A DNA stretch of 64,000 bases, from contig NZ_LZRP01000004.1 of NCBI RefSeq assembly GCF_001678665.1, forward strand, positions 186,001-250,000. Reading direction: 5' to 3'. This stretch comes from Erythrobacter sp. QSSC1-22B (GTDB taxonomy: Bacteria; Pseudomonadota; Alphaproteobacteria; Sphingomonadales; Sphingomonadaceae). The position numbers and the translations under genes are program-made. Positions 18,062-27,799 of this stretch are shown here, one piece after another; position 1 is the stretch's first letter; each line of letters begins with the position of its first letter. The notes beneath the pieces were generated by a model. The model ran no database searches and had not been told where the DNA came from. It saw only the letters and a program-made list of their open reading frames with translations.

Positions 18062-19111
18062 TTAATTCTCGACGCCTTTTCGCATGGCGATCATCTTCAT
18101 CGTCTGCGTTTCCCCGAAAGGAGTTAATTTCCAATAAACGTTCTTGTCGCTCACAGTCCTCTTCTTGTCTCCTTTTACAATTAAACCGAGTGCGATCAAC
18201 TGAACCTTCATCTTTTGAAAGCTGTCTTCACTCGATTTTACGGTCTCAATAGTACGGCCTTGATATTCCGGTATCTCAAGTATTTCTGGCACGAGCGTCT
18301 CGCGACATGCATGGTCCACCGCCGCCTTTAGCGTGGCCTCCGGAACCTCTTCCAAGAGCTTAGGGCCAACCTTCTTGAACAATAATTCGAATGGTAGAGA
18401 AAAATTAAACGTCGTATAATCCGTTCTATACGACTGTCGTAAATTCTCCATTCCGGCAATTGCAGAAACAGGAAGCATATCCCCTATCTGGAGCAAGTTG
18501 TCCGTATTTTCTGGTTTCGAGGTCGCGCGAGTTTGCAAAAGACCTTCAAGCTCATCTATCTTTTTACGAAGTTGGACTATTTCTCTGTTTGCGTCATCAG
18601 AGGCAACCGCCGAGCCCCTTATCCAGCCGATAGCAGGCCGATCTTTGATGAGCCTTACAATTGATCGGCTTACCACAGATCCAAGGCTTTGCGGGCCGTC
18701 CCAGTACTTGACAACGCGCTGTTGGCATAGCTCCCGAAACGCTTCTAATCTCTCAGCACCATCTGCGTTAACCTCAGTCTTTTTTGCGGCTAATTCATCA
18801 GGCTTTTGATGAAGGAAAGCGACAATAGGTTTTCCAATTTCAAGGGCATAGCGATATTCCATCTCGGTGTAGCTTATACCGTCTGGACCGAGAGACCCGT
18901 ACCTGCCGCCAATTATGACCATGTAATAGTCACAATCATCTATCACTCGCTTGATCAAAGACCATTGATCCTCGTCTGCAGCTTGAAACAGTTCCATCCC
19001 GGCTGGAATGCAATCAAGCTCCAAGAGTGCCTGCATCACTTCCTTTCGTTCTTCGACGAGATCTAAATAAGTCGAACTCACAAAAACCTGATAGCGCTTG
19101 TCGTCGCTCAT
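18062..19111 (-). CDS. DUF4062 domain protein, AT-rich and probably horizontally acquired
   Basis: 349 residues. ATG 19111 is chosen because GAGGGA precedes it and the DUF4062 signature VFVSSTYLDLVEERKEV begins ten residues in; the frame extends to 19252 without similarity. Residues 8-160 form the DUF4062 domain (EDQWSLIKRVIDDCDYYMV, GGRYGS, SYTEMEYRYA, KPIVAF), a Rossmann-like, TIR-related fold. A short coiled coil follows (about 178-200). The C-terminal 130 residues look like a helical, winged-helix-like module. Base composition is clearly more AT-rich than both neighbours. DUF4062 occurs in NLR-like and other antiviral proteins; a defence role here is inference. Confidence 0.85.
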   Translation of the reverse strand: MSDDKRYQVFVSSTYLDLVEERKEVMQALLELDCIPAGMELFQAADEDQWSLIKRVIDDCDYYMVIIGGRYGSLGPDGISYTEMEYRYALEIGKPIVAFLHQKPDELAAKKTEVNADGAERLEAFRELCQQRVVKYWDGPQSLGSVVSRSIVRLIKDRPAIGWIRGSAVASDDANREIVQLRKKIDELEGLLQTRATSKPENTDNLLQIGDMLPVSAIAGMENLRQSYRTDYTTFNFSLPFELLFKKVGPKLLEEVPEATLKAAVDHACRETLVPEILEIPEYQGRTIETVKSSEDSFQKMKVQLIALGLIVKGDKKRTVSDKNVYWKLTPFGETQTMKMIAMRKGVEN

Positions 19112-19411
19112 TCCCTCAATCCCTTTATTCGCGCAATGGTGGTTGATGCGATTGCCGCCGAAAGTTGTTCGATTTCTGCTTTGCGGCGAAGGCACCCGAG
19201 CGTGACTATCTTCTATAAAAGATGCTCGGTAGCCAAGCTCACCGCCGGGCAAGTGAGGTCGCGATATTGCTCTACAGTGTTCGCATCAAGCTGCTAATTT
19301 ACCCTGAGCTGAGGTAAGTCCATCCTAATTAGCTCTCGCGCATCACGCCGCCTCCCGGAACCCCCACCCCCGCCGCGCGCTTAGGCTCGACACTCGCCCA
19401 AGGAGCGCGCC
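19112..19411. other. Intergenic, mixed composition; right edge of AT-rich segment
   Basis: The AT-rich composition of the DUF4062 gene continues to roughly 19330, then switches to GC-rich sequence just before the next gene. It should carry the promoter of the DUF4062 gene. No integrase, attachment repeat or RNA gene is visible. Confidence 0.45.
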
Positions 19412-19864
19412 ATGACCGACAAGACCCAGCAGCAGCATCTGACTCACATCGCCGAGGCGATGAAGGACATCGATTTCGTCATGCTCAACACCCACACCAA
19501 GGATGGGCAGATCGGTGCGCGGCCGATGAGCAACAATCGCCAGGTCGATTACGACGGCGACAGCTATTATTTCACCTGGGAAGACTGCCTGATGGTGGAC
19601 GATATCAAGCGCGACCCCAAGGTCGGGCTGTCGCTGCAGGGCCGCGGTTCCGCCGATGGCGCGCCGGGCATCTTCATCTCGGTCGAAGGCCGCGCCGAGA
19701 TCGTGCGCGACAAGGCCGCCTTCGCCAAGCACTGGACCAAGGATCTCGACCGCTGGTTCGAGGATGGCACCGAGACCGAGGGCATGGTCATGCTCCACGT
19801 CAAGGCCACCCGCGCCGCCTATTGGGACGGCGAAGAGGAAGGCGATTTCGATATCGCGGGCTAG
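19412..19864 (+). CDS. Pyridoxamine 5'-phosphate oxidase-like FMN-binding protein (general stress family)
   Basis: 150 residues with a strong AAGGAG ribosome site. The split beta-barrel flavin-binding pattern is visible: DFVMLNTHTKDGQIGARPMS, then YYFTWED and SVEGRAEIV. It matches the general stress protein 26-like branch, which binds FMN and lacks proven pyridoxamine oxidase activity. It is monocistronic, immediately after the AT-rich stretch. Confidence 0.85.
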   Translation: MTDKTQQQHLTHIAEAMKDIDFVMLNTHTKDGQIGARPMSNNRQVDYDGDSYYFTWEDCLMVDDIKRDPKVGLSLQGRGSADGAPGIFISVEGRAEIVRDKAAFAKHWTKDLDRWFEDGTETEGMVMLHVKATRAAYWDGEEEGDFDIAG

Positions 19865-19961
19865 GTGCCGCCGGGGTCGGGAATGCCGGGCGCGAGGTGG
19901 GCGGGGTTCCGGCCCGGGCCCCTCGCCCGGCCCTCTCGCCCGGCCACCTCACCCGGCCCGC

Positions 19962-20165
19962 TCAGTCGACGTCGCGTCGCCCGTCGGGTTCCTTCGCGAC
20001 GCCCTTGAAGGGTTCGCCGTCCTGTTTGACTTCCATGAATTGTCCGGCTTCGTCCGAACCCTCCGCGCGGTTGCGCTTGGTCCAGTTGCCGGTGACCGGG
20101 TTCTTGACCTGAGTGCGATCGTCGACTGAGCCGGTGCGGTGACCGTCATCGGTGTTGCGGGCCAT
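19962..20165 (-). CDS. Small hydrophilic hypothetical protein (67 aa)
   Basis: Starts MARNTDDGHRTGSV and contains QVKNPVTGNWTKRN and GEPFKGVAKE, motifs I recognise from short, charged proteins common in sphingomonads and rhizobia. It is probably disordered and cytosolic. A ribosome site (GGAGA) precedes ATG 20165. Role unknown; such proteins are often stress- or stationary-phase-associated, which is inference. Confidence 0.7.
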   Translation of the reverse strand: MARNTDDGHRTGSVDDRTQVKNPVTGNWTKRNRAEGSDEAGQFMEVKQDGEPFKGVAKEPDGRRDVD

Positions 20166-20233
20166 GTGCCTCTCCTTCTCCCGATCAACGGGCGGGGATT
20201 CGCCGGGGTTCCCGACACTTGCGGCTTGTCCCC

Positions 20234-20596
20234 TCAGTCGCGAGCGGATTGCCCACCCGCATCACCGCCCGCATCGCCGCCCGCCAGCCGCCGGTGTTCG
20301 TCGACGCTGCGGCGCATTTCGCTGGCCTGCAGGTGCAGCGCCTTGCCGCTCAGCCGAATCTCGCGGCTTTGCTGGAAGAAGCCGAGCACCAGCCACAGGA
20401 AGGCCAGCGGGCTGGACACCCCGCCGAGGAAATCGCCCAGCTCGTTGAGCCGGAGATCGGCGGGGTTCTGGCCCTGCATGAACAGATAGAGCGTCACCCC
20501 CGCGACATAGAGCGCCGAGAGGACCAGCCCGACCAGCGGCAGGCGCCGCCGCTCGCGCCGGTCGTCCAGTATCGCTTTCGCATCGGTCTCGGCCAT
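20234..20596 (-). CDS. Small hypothetical membrane protein (120 aa)
   Basis: Two hydrophobic helices (LPLVGLVLSALYVAGVTLYLF and GVSSPLAFLWLVLGFF) separated by a short loop with NPADLRLNELGDFLGG, then an amphipathic, probably coiled-coil tail ending in a GGDAGGDAGG repeat. The helix pair resembles poorly characterised inner-membrane proteins with a cytoplasmic coiled coil. It lies 54 bp downstream of thiC on the same strand. Confidence 0.65.
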   Translation of the reverse strand: MAETDAKAILDDRRERRRLPLVGLVLSALYVAGVTLYLFMQGQNPADLRLNELGDFLGGVSSPLAFLWLVLGFFQQSREIRLSGKALHLQASEMRRSVDEHRRLAGGDAGGDAGGQSARD

Positions 20597-20650
20597 CGGC
20601 GCTCTCCTGTCCCAGCCAGACTGCCTGCCTGGCTAGCCTGTTTCGCCAGC

Positions 20651-22718
<2,068 letters not shown>

Positions 22719-22810
22719 CAAACTTCTAGGGCATCGCCCCTTCGCTGTCCATCGCTGCGGAGCCGTTCTGCCACCCCAACCGCCTTGTCGAAAACTGCAA
22801 ACCGCCAAAA

Positions 22811-22827
22811 TTGCGAACAATTCGCAA
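22811..22827. promoter_or_regulatory. Second Fur-like inverted repeat
   Basis: TTGCGAA and TTCGCAA, 7-bp perfect arms with a 3-bp spacer, just upstream of a TTGACG -35-like hexamer (22836-22841). It shares the TGCGA/TCGCA core with the site at 22862-22880. Confidence 0.5.
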
Positions 22828-22835
22828 GAGGGAGC

Positions 22836-22863
22836 TTGACGCCCAATCTCATCATATTAGTAA
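22836..22863 (+). promoter_or_regulatory. Putative promoter of the TonB receptor gene
   Basis: TTGACG at 22836 and TAGTAA at 22858 with a 16-bp spacer. The -10 overlaps the left end of the Fur-like box, as expected for iron repression. Confidence 0.5.
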
Positions 22864-22880
22864 TGCGACTCATTCGCATT
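22862..22880. promoter_or_regulatory. Fur-like box at the heme receptor promoter
   Basis: AATGCGA and TCGCATT, perfect 7-bp inverted arms separated by CTCAT. The 19-bp length and TGCGAnnnnnTCGCA core resemble Fur-family sites of alphaproteobacteria. It sits 36 bp before the receptor ATG. A weaker related half-site follows (22884-22895). Confidence 0.65.
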
Positions 22881-22915
22881 CTCAATTGCGCATTCCAGAA
22901 CCATAAGGGGCAAGC

Positions 22916-25318
22916 ATGATTTCCGACCGCACCGGCGCATCACAAGACAGCAAGACCATTCACCTGCGCGAGGATGCAGCAGGCGCAGCGTCGGGCGGGC
23001 GCCAGCGTCCGGTGGTGCAGGAACGCGCGAGCCACAAGACCCCGCTCGGCTGCAGCCGCTGGCCGGCTCAGCGCGGTCCGCTGCAGCGCATTGCCCGGCC
23101 GCTGTGCGCATCGCTGGCGCTCGCAATGGCCATGCAGGCGCATTCGCTGCGCGCTGCCGAGGAAGCGGAGACCGAAACCGATCCCAAGCGCTCCGAGATC
23201 GTCGTGACCGCTACGCGTACCCCGCTGGCCGAGGAAAAGGTGCCGGCGACCGTCACCGTGATCGACGCAGAGGAAATCGCCGAGCACTTCGTCACCGACA
23301 TCAAGGATCTGGTGCGTTACGAACCGGGGGTTTCGGTGCGCCGCGCCCCGGCGCGCTTCGGCGCGGCGATGGGCACGACGGGCCGTGCCCGCAACGAGGA
23401 GTTCACCATTCGCGGGATCGGCGGCAACCGCGTGCTGATCCAGGTTGATGGCATCCGCTCCCCCCAGGGCTTCAGCTTCGGCGCGCAGGAAGCGGGTCGC
23501 GGCGGCTATGCCGATTTGTCGCTTATCAAATCGGTCGAAATCCTGCGCGGCCCCGCATCGGCGCTGTATGGCAGCGATGGCCTCGCTGGCGCGGTCAGCT
23601 TCACCACCAGCGATCCCGCCGATCTGATCAAGGCCGGCAATACCGTCGGCGGCTTTGCCACCGGCCAGTATTCGAGCGCCGACGAGGAATGGGCCGAGAC
23701 CGCGGCGCTTGCCGCCCGCAGCGGCAATGTTTCGGCCATGCTCGCCTATTCGCGGCGCGATTTCGCAGAGCTCGACAATCAGGCGAGTGTCGGCGGGCTC
23801 GGCGAGACCCGCACCCTGCCCAACCCACAGGACGGTTCGTCGGATGCGCTACTGGGCAAGATCGTCTGGGAAACGGGTGGCCACCGCCTGCGCCTGACCG
23901 GCGAACATCTCGAAAGCACGCTCGACAGCACCATCCTGTCGGGTGAAGGCCCCGCCTTCCTGTTCGGCCCCAGCCCGAGCTGGATCGTCGACAGCCTGAC
24001 CGCCCACGACACGACGCAGCGTTCGCGCCTCTCGCTCGACTGGACCTGGGAGGGCGAGGGCTTTCTCGATTACGCCCATGCCGCCGCTTACTGGCAGGAT
24101 GGCCAGGACGTGCAGTTCACCGCCGAGGACCGCTCCCCTGTTGGGGCCACGCCGCGCCCCGATCGCGAGCGGCTCAACACCTTCGACAACGAAGTCTATG
24201 GCGCAACGCTGGAGACGCGCAGCAGCTTCGATCTGGGAGGTGCCAGCCATGTTCTCGCCCTTGGCGGCGACGTCAGCTGGACCCGGCAGGAGGGCCTGCG
24301 CGATGGCACCGAACCGCCCGCAGGCGAGGTCTATCCGACCCGCGCTTTCCCCGCGACCGATTTCACGCTGGGCGGGATCTATCTCGCCGACGAACTGAGC
24401 CTGTTCGATGGGGCGCTCGCCATCTTCCCGGCCCTGCGGTTCGACTTCTACGAACTCGATCCCACCGACGACCCGCTGCTGCCCGATTTCGCCGGATCGG
24501 GGCAGAGCGGCAGCCGCCTGTCGCCCAAGCTCGGGATCACCGCCCAGGTCGCGCCGCGCATCCTGCTGTTCGGCAATTATGCGCAGGGCTTCCGTGCACC
24601 CACACCCTACCAGGTGAACAATTTCTTCGAGAACCTGGCCTTCGGCTACACGTCGGCGCCCCATCCCGATCTCGGCCCCGAACGCAGCGAGAGCGTGGAG
24701 GCGGGTATCCGCTATCTCGGTGACAATCTTGAAGTGAGCCTCGCCGCCTTCCGTGCCGATTACGAGGATTTCATCGACCAGCAGGTAGTCGGCGGATCCT
24801 TCACTCCCAGCGATCCCGCGATCTACCAGTTCGTCAATCTGAATGCGGTCGAGGTCGAAGGGCTCGAGGCGAAGGCTTCGGTCGCGCTCGACAATGGCGC
24901 ATTCGGCCGCTTCGCCATCGCCTATGCCGATGGCAAGATCATCGATCCTGCGGGCACGAAGACCCCGCTGGCTTCGGTCGACCCGCTCAATCTCGTGGCC
25001 GGAATCGGCTGGCGCGCGCCCGACCGCAATCTGGGGGCCGAGCTGATCCTCACCCACCACTCGCGCAAGGCTGAGGAGGATGCGCAAGGCGTGTGCACCA
25101 CCGACTGCTTCCGCCCCGCCGCCTTCACCATTCTCGACGCGACCGCCTTCGTCCGGCTGCGCGAGGATGTGACGCTGCGCGCCGGCATCTTCAACATCAC
25201 CGACGAGACCTACGCCTATTGGTCGGATGTGCGCGGGCTGAGCGCATCGTCCACCACGACCGATGCCTACACAAGGCCGGGCCGCAATTTCAGCGCCTCG
25301 ATCGGGGTGCGTTTCTGA
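22916..25318 (+). CDS. TonB-dependent receptor, hemoglobin/heme family
   Basis: 800 residues. About 75 N-terminal residues precede the plug; the hydrophobic signal-like stretch (ARPLCASLALAMAMQ) begins only near residue 60. The TonB box EIVVTATRTP is followed by the plug domain (VTVIDAEEIAEHF, LVRYEPGVSV, FTIRGIGGNRVLIQVDG, VEILRGPASALYGSDGLAG) and a 22-strand barrel ending in SASIGVRF. It matches the hemoglobin/transferrin/lactoferrin receptor family, which imports heme or iron using TonB energy. Two Fur-like boxes and a DUF6607 gene downstream fit iron-regulated heme uptake. Confidence 0.92.
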   Translation: MISDRTGASQDSKTIHLREDAAGAASGGRQRPVVQERASHKTPLGCSRWPAQRGPLQRIARPLCASLALAMAMQAHSLRAAEEAETETDPKRSEIVVTATRTPLAEEKVPATVTVIDAEEIAEHFVTDIKDLVRYEPGVSVRRAPARFGAAMGTTGRARNEEFTIRGIGGNRVLIQVDGIRSPQGFSFGAQEAGRGGYADLSLIKSVEILRGPASALYGSDGLAGAVSFTTSDPADLIKAGNTVGGFATGQYSSADEEWAETAALAARSGNVSAMLAYSRRDFAELDNQASVGGLGETRTLPNPQDGSSDALLGKIVWETGGHRLRLTGEHLESTLDSTILSGEGPAFLFGPSPSWIVDSLTAHDTTQRSRLSLDWTWEGEGFLDYAHAAAYWQDGQDVQFTAEDRSPVGATPRPDRERLNTFDNEVYGATLETRSSFDLGGASHVLALGGDVSWTRQEGLRDGTEPPAGEVYPTRAFPATDFTLGGIYLADELSLFDGALAIFPALRFDFYELDPTDDPLLPDFAGSGQSGSRLSPKLGITAQVAPRILLFGNYAQGFRAPTPYQVNNFFENLAFGYTSAPHPDLGPERSESVEAGIRYLGDNLEVSLAAFRADYEDFIDQQVVGGSFTPSDPAIYQFVNLNAVEVEGLEAKASVALDNGAFGRFAIAYADGKIIDPAGTKTPLASVDPLNLVAGIGWRAPDRNLGAELILTHHSRKAEEDAQGVCTTDCFRPAAFTILDATAFVRLREDVTLRAGIFNITDETYAYWSDVRGLSASSTTTDAYTRPGRNFSASIGVRF

Positions 25319-25394
25319 ACGCCCACAGCATTCCACCGCGACCATTCCAACATCGATTTCAAGACACTGATTTGAAGAGAAGGGGACCTTTACC

Positions 25395-26384
25395 ATGAAA
25401 AGCCTGAAAACTCTGGCGAGCGCATCGCTGCTCGCCCTCGCCCTCGCCGTACCAGCCGCACCCGCGCTGGCCGATGGCCCCATTGCCCCGGGCAGCGAAG
25501 CCGAGGAGCGAGCCAGCTTCGAGGCGGACCGCGAAACCATCCTCGCGATGGCGGGCGATTACCGCGTGCGCTTCGACATGCAGGAATCGACAGCGTGGCG
25601 GCCCGGTTACGAGCCGCTCGAGCGCAAGATTTCAGGCGGCCACGAATCCGTCCGGGTAATCGAGGATACGGGCGACAAGATCGTGCTCCAGCACCTGCTG
25701 GTGGCCGAGCATGACGGCGAGAGCTTCGTCATCAAGCACTGGCGCCAGGACTGGGCCTACGAGCCCGAGAAAATCCTCACCTATGATGCGCCCAATACCT
25801 GGGTCTGGTCGGAAGTGCCCGAGCGGATGCGCAACGGCCGCTGGTCGCAGACCGTCTATCAGGTCGACGACAGCCCGCGCTATGCCGGCTGGGGCGAGTG
25901 GGAGACGACCAATGGCGTGCGCCGCTGGCGCTCCAACTGGACCAACCGCCCCCTGGCGCGGCGCGATGCAGTGCGCGATCCGGTCTACGATCTCTACACC
26001 GCGATCAACTGCCACCAACTGACCCCCGATGGCTGGATCCACTGGCAGGACAACACCAAGCTGGACCTCGTCGGCGACAAGGCCGAGCCGGTGGTGCAGG
26101 AATATGTCCTCAACACCTACACCCGCTTCGCCGATTACGATGTCGCCGCCGCGGACTCCTATTGGGCCGCGACCTCGGGCTACTGGCAGGCTGTACGCTC
26201 CACTTGGGACGATACCTTCGCACGCCATGGCGGCCTCGTGCTGGAGGAGGAAGCGCAGACCGGCACCGTAATCAGCGGCAGGTTGCTGGAAATGGGCAGT
26301 GCGATCGAGGCGGGCGAGATGAGCGAAGCCGATGCCATCGTGGAGGCGCGCGGCCTGATCCGGAGCCATACCTCCGCGCCCTGA
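25395..26384 (+). CDS. DUF6607 family exported protein
   Basis: 329 residues. A signal peptide ends at PALADG. The mature protein is rich in Trp and Tyr, with the family-type segment IKHWRQDWAYEPEKIL and several W-rich strands (WGEWETTNGVRRWRSNWTNR). This suggests a lipocalin-like or calycin beta-fold in the periplasm. It follows the heme receptor by 76 bp with a GAAGAGAAGGGG ribosome site, so it is probably in the same iron-regulated operon. Trp/His-rich surfaces could bind heme, but that is inference. Family assignment is from memory of the motif, not a search. Confidence 0.75.
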   Translation: MKSLKTLASASLLALALAVPAAPALADGPIAPGSEAEERASFEADRETILAMAGDYRVRFDMQESTAWRPGYEPLERKISGGHESVRVIEDTGDKIVLQHLLVAEHDGESFVIKHWRQDWAYEPEKILTYDAPNTWVWSEVPERMRNGRWSQTVYQVDDSPRYAGWGEWETTNGVRRWRSNWTNRPLARRDAVRDPVYDLYTAINCHQLTPDGWIHWQDNTKLDLVGDKAEPVVQEYVLNTYTRFADYDVAAADSYWAATSGYWQAVRSTWDDTFARHGGLVLEEEAQTGTVISGRLLEMGSAIEAGEMSEADAIVEARGLIRSHTSAP

Positions 26385-26399
26385 GCGGAGCTGCGGGAG

Positions 26400-26435
26400 C
26401 GAGGGGGGCTATTGGCCGGACCGATGCCCTCCTCG
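26400..26435. terminator. Possible bidirectional terminator hairpin between convergent genes
   Basis: CGAGGGGGGC and GCCCTCCTCG pair over 10 bp with one mismatch around a 16-base loop, between the convergent DUF6607 and MFS genes. It lacks a U-tract. Confidence 0.35.
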
Positions 26436-26442
26436 TAGCGGC

Positions 26443-27732
26443 CTAGCCGTCCTCGGGCTCGGGCGGGCCAAACAGCGTGCCGCGTTCGGAGAACAGCACG
26501 AAGAAGAGGCTCAGCACCGCGGTCACCAGCAGCGCCAGCGCCAGCGGCCGCGCGGTGCCATCGTAGGCATAGCCGATATATGCACCCAGCGCCGCGCCCC
26601 CGGTCATCCGCAGAAAGCCCTGCGCCGAGCTGGCGGCACCGGCGATATGGCGGAATGGCTGGAGCGCGATCGAGCCGAAATTGGCGCCGATGAAGCCGAG
26701 CAAGCTCATGTTGGCGGCCATCAGCGGGACAAAGGTCCACAAGCTCTCGTCGGGCTGGTTGGCGAACCACAATTGCGCCGCGGCAACGAGGATGAAGACG
26801 AACAGCGCCGCATGGCTCACCCGCCGCGCGCCATAGCGCTCGACGATCCGGCTGTTGAGCCAGTTGGCGATGGCCATGCAGCCCGCGCAGATCGCGAAGA
26901 TCAGCGGGAAGTCGTCACCCGCACCGAAGGCCTCGCCGATCAGCTGCTGGCTGGAATTGATGAAGCCGAACAGGCCCCCGAACACCAGAGCGCTGCCCAA
27001 AGTGTAGCCCACGGTCGAGCGCAGGCTGACCGCGCTCGCCATGTTGCGCGCGATCTGCGGGATGTAGATCGGCTGGCGATCCTCGTCGTGGAGCGTTTCG
27101 GGCAGGCGGGTGAAGACCCACGCGGACATCACCACCCCGGCCAGCGCCATGGTCACGAAGATCCAGCGCCAGTCGCCGGTCAAGAGCAGCACGCCCTGCC
27201 CGATCGAGGGGGCGATCGCGGGGACCAGCAGGAAGATCACGAAAATCAGGCTCATCATCCGCGCCATCTTGTCGCCGCCGACGCGGTCGCGGATGATGGC
27301 AGGCGGGAGCGCGATGATGCTGGCGGCGAAGAAGCCCTGCGCCGCGCGCAGCAGCACCAGCGCGTCGAATGTGGTCGCCAGCGCGCAGGCGAGCGAGAGC
27401 GCGATATAGGCGGCAAGCCCGACGAACAGCACCGGGCGGCGCCCGAAGCGGTCGGCGAAGGCGCCGGGAACCAGCGTGCCGATGCCGGCCGCGAGCAGAT
27501 AGACCCCGATTACGAACTGGCGGTCGTTGCCCTGCGCCCCGAGCGTCACCGACAATTCGTCGAGCGCGGGGAGGATGGCGTCGATGCCGAAGGCGTTGAG
27601 CGCCATCAGCATCGCCATCATCCAGATCAGCTCGCGCTCGCGCAACGGCTTGCGCTGCGCCGACCCGGCGGGACGGCGGGCCTGTTCGGCCGGATTGTGG
27701 GGCTCGCCACCCGCGGAAAGATTGTTTCGCAT
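26443..27732 (-). CDS. Bcr/CflA-type MFS drug efflux transporter
   Basis: 429 residues with twelve membrane helices (DHA1 subfamily). The loop 2-3 MFS motif is seen as GAFADRFGRRPVLFVG and the helix-5 antiporter region as IIRDRVGGDKMARMMSL. ATG 27732 (MRNNLSAGG) is preferred over the upstream GTG-type start because the extra 14 residues look like promoter sequence. It exports small drugs or metabolites by proton antiport. It is divergent from dinB across about 65 bp that contain a GGAAC/GTTCC inverted repeat. Confidence 0.88.
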   Translation of the reverse strand: MRNNLSAGGEPHNPAEQARRPAGSAQRKPLRERELIWMMAMLMALNAFGIDAILPALDELSVTLGAQGNDRQFVIGVYLLAAGIGTLVPGAFADRFGRRPVLFVGLAAYIALSLACALATTFDALVLLRAAQGFFAASIIALPPAIIRDRVGGDKMARMMSLIFVIFLLVPAIAPSIGQGVLLLTGDWRWIFVTMALAGVVMSAWVFTRLPETLHDEDRQPIYIPQIARNMASAVSLRSTVGYTLGSALVFGGLFGFINSSQQLIGEAFGAGDDFPLIFAICAGCMAIANWLNSRIVERYGARRVSHAALFVFILVAAAQLWFANQPDESLWTFVPLMAANMSLLGFIGANFGSIALQPFRHIAGAASSAQGFLRMTGGAALGAYIGYAYDGTARPLALALLVTAVLSLFFVLFSERGTLFGPPEPEDG

Positions 27733-27799
27733 CTGCACAATATGCGAATTGGAACGAACGGTTCCGATTTGCAACCCGCTGGCCTATCTTTGACTCGTG

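Noticed and set aside
18014..19280. 7-bp inverted ACACTGT/ACAGTGT pair flanking the AT-rich gene as attachment sites
   Set aside because: Too short to exceed chance; no integrase or target duplication.
27733..27799. LexA box upstream of dinB
   Set aside because: No GTTCN7GTTC spacing; only a GGAAC/GTTCC inverted repeat is present.
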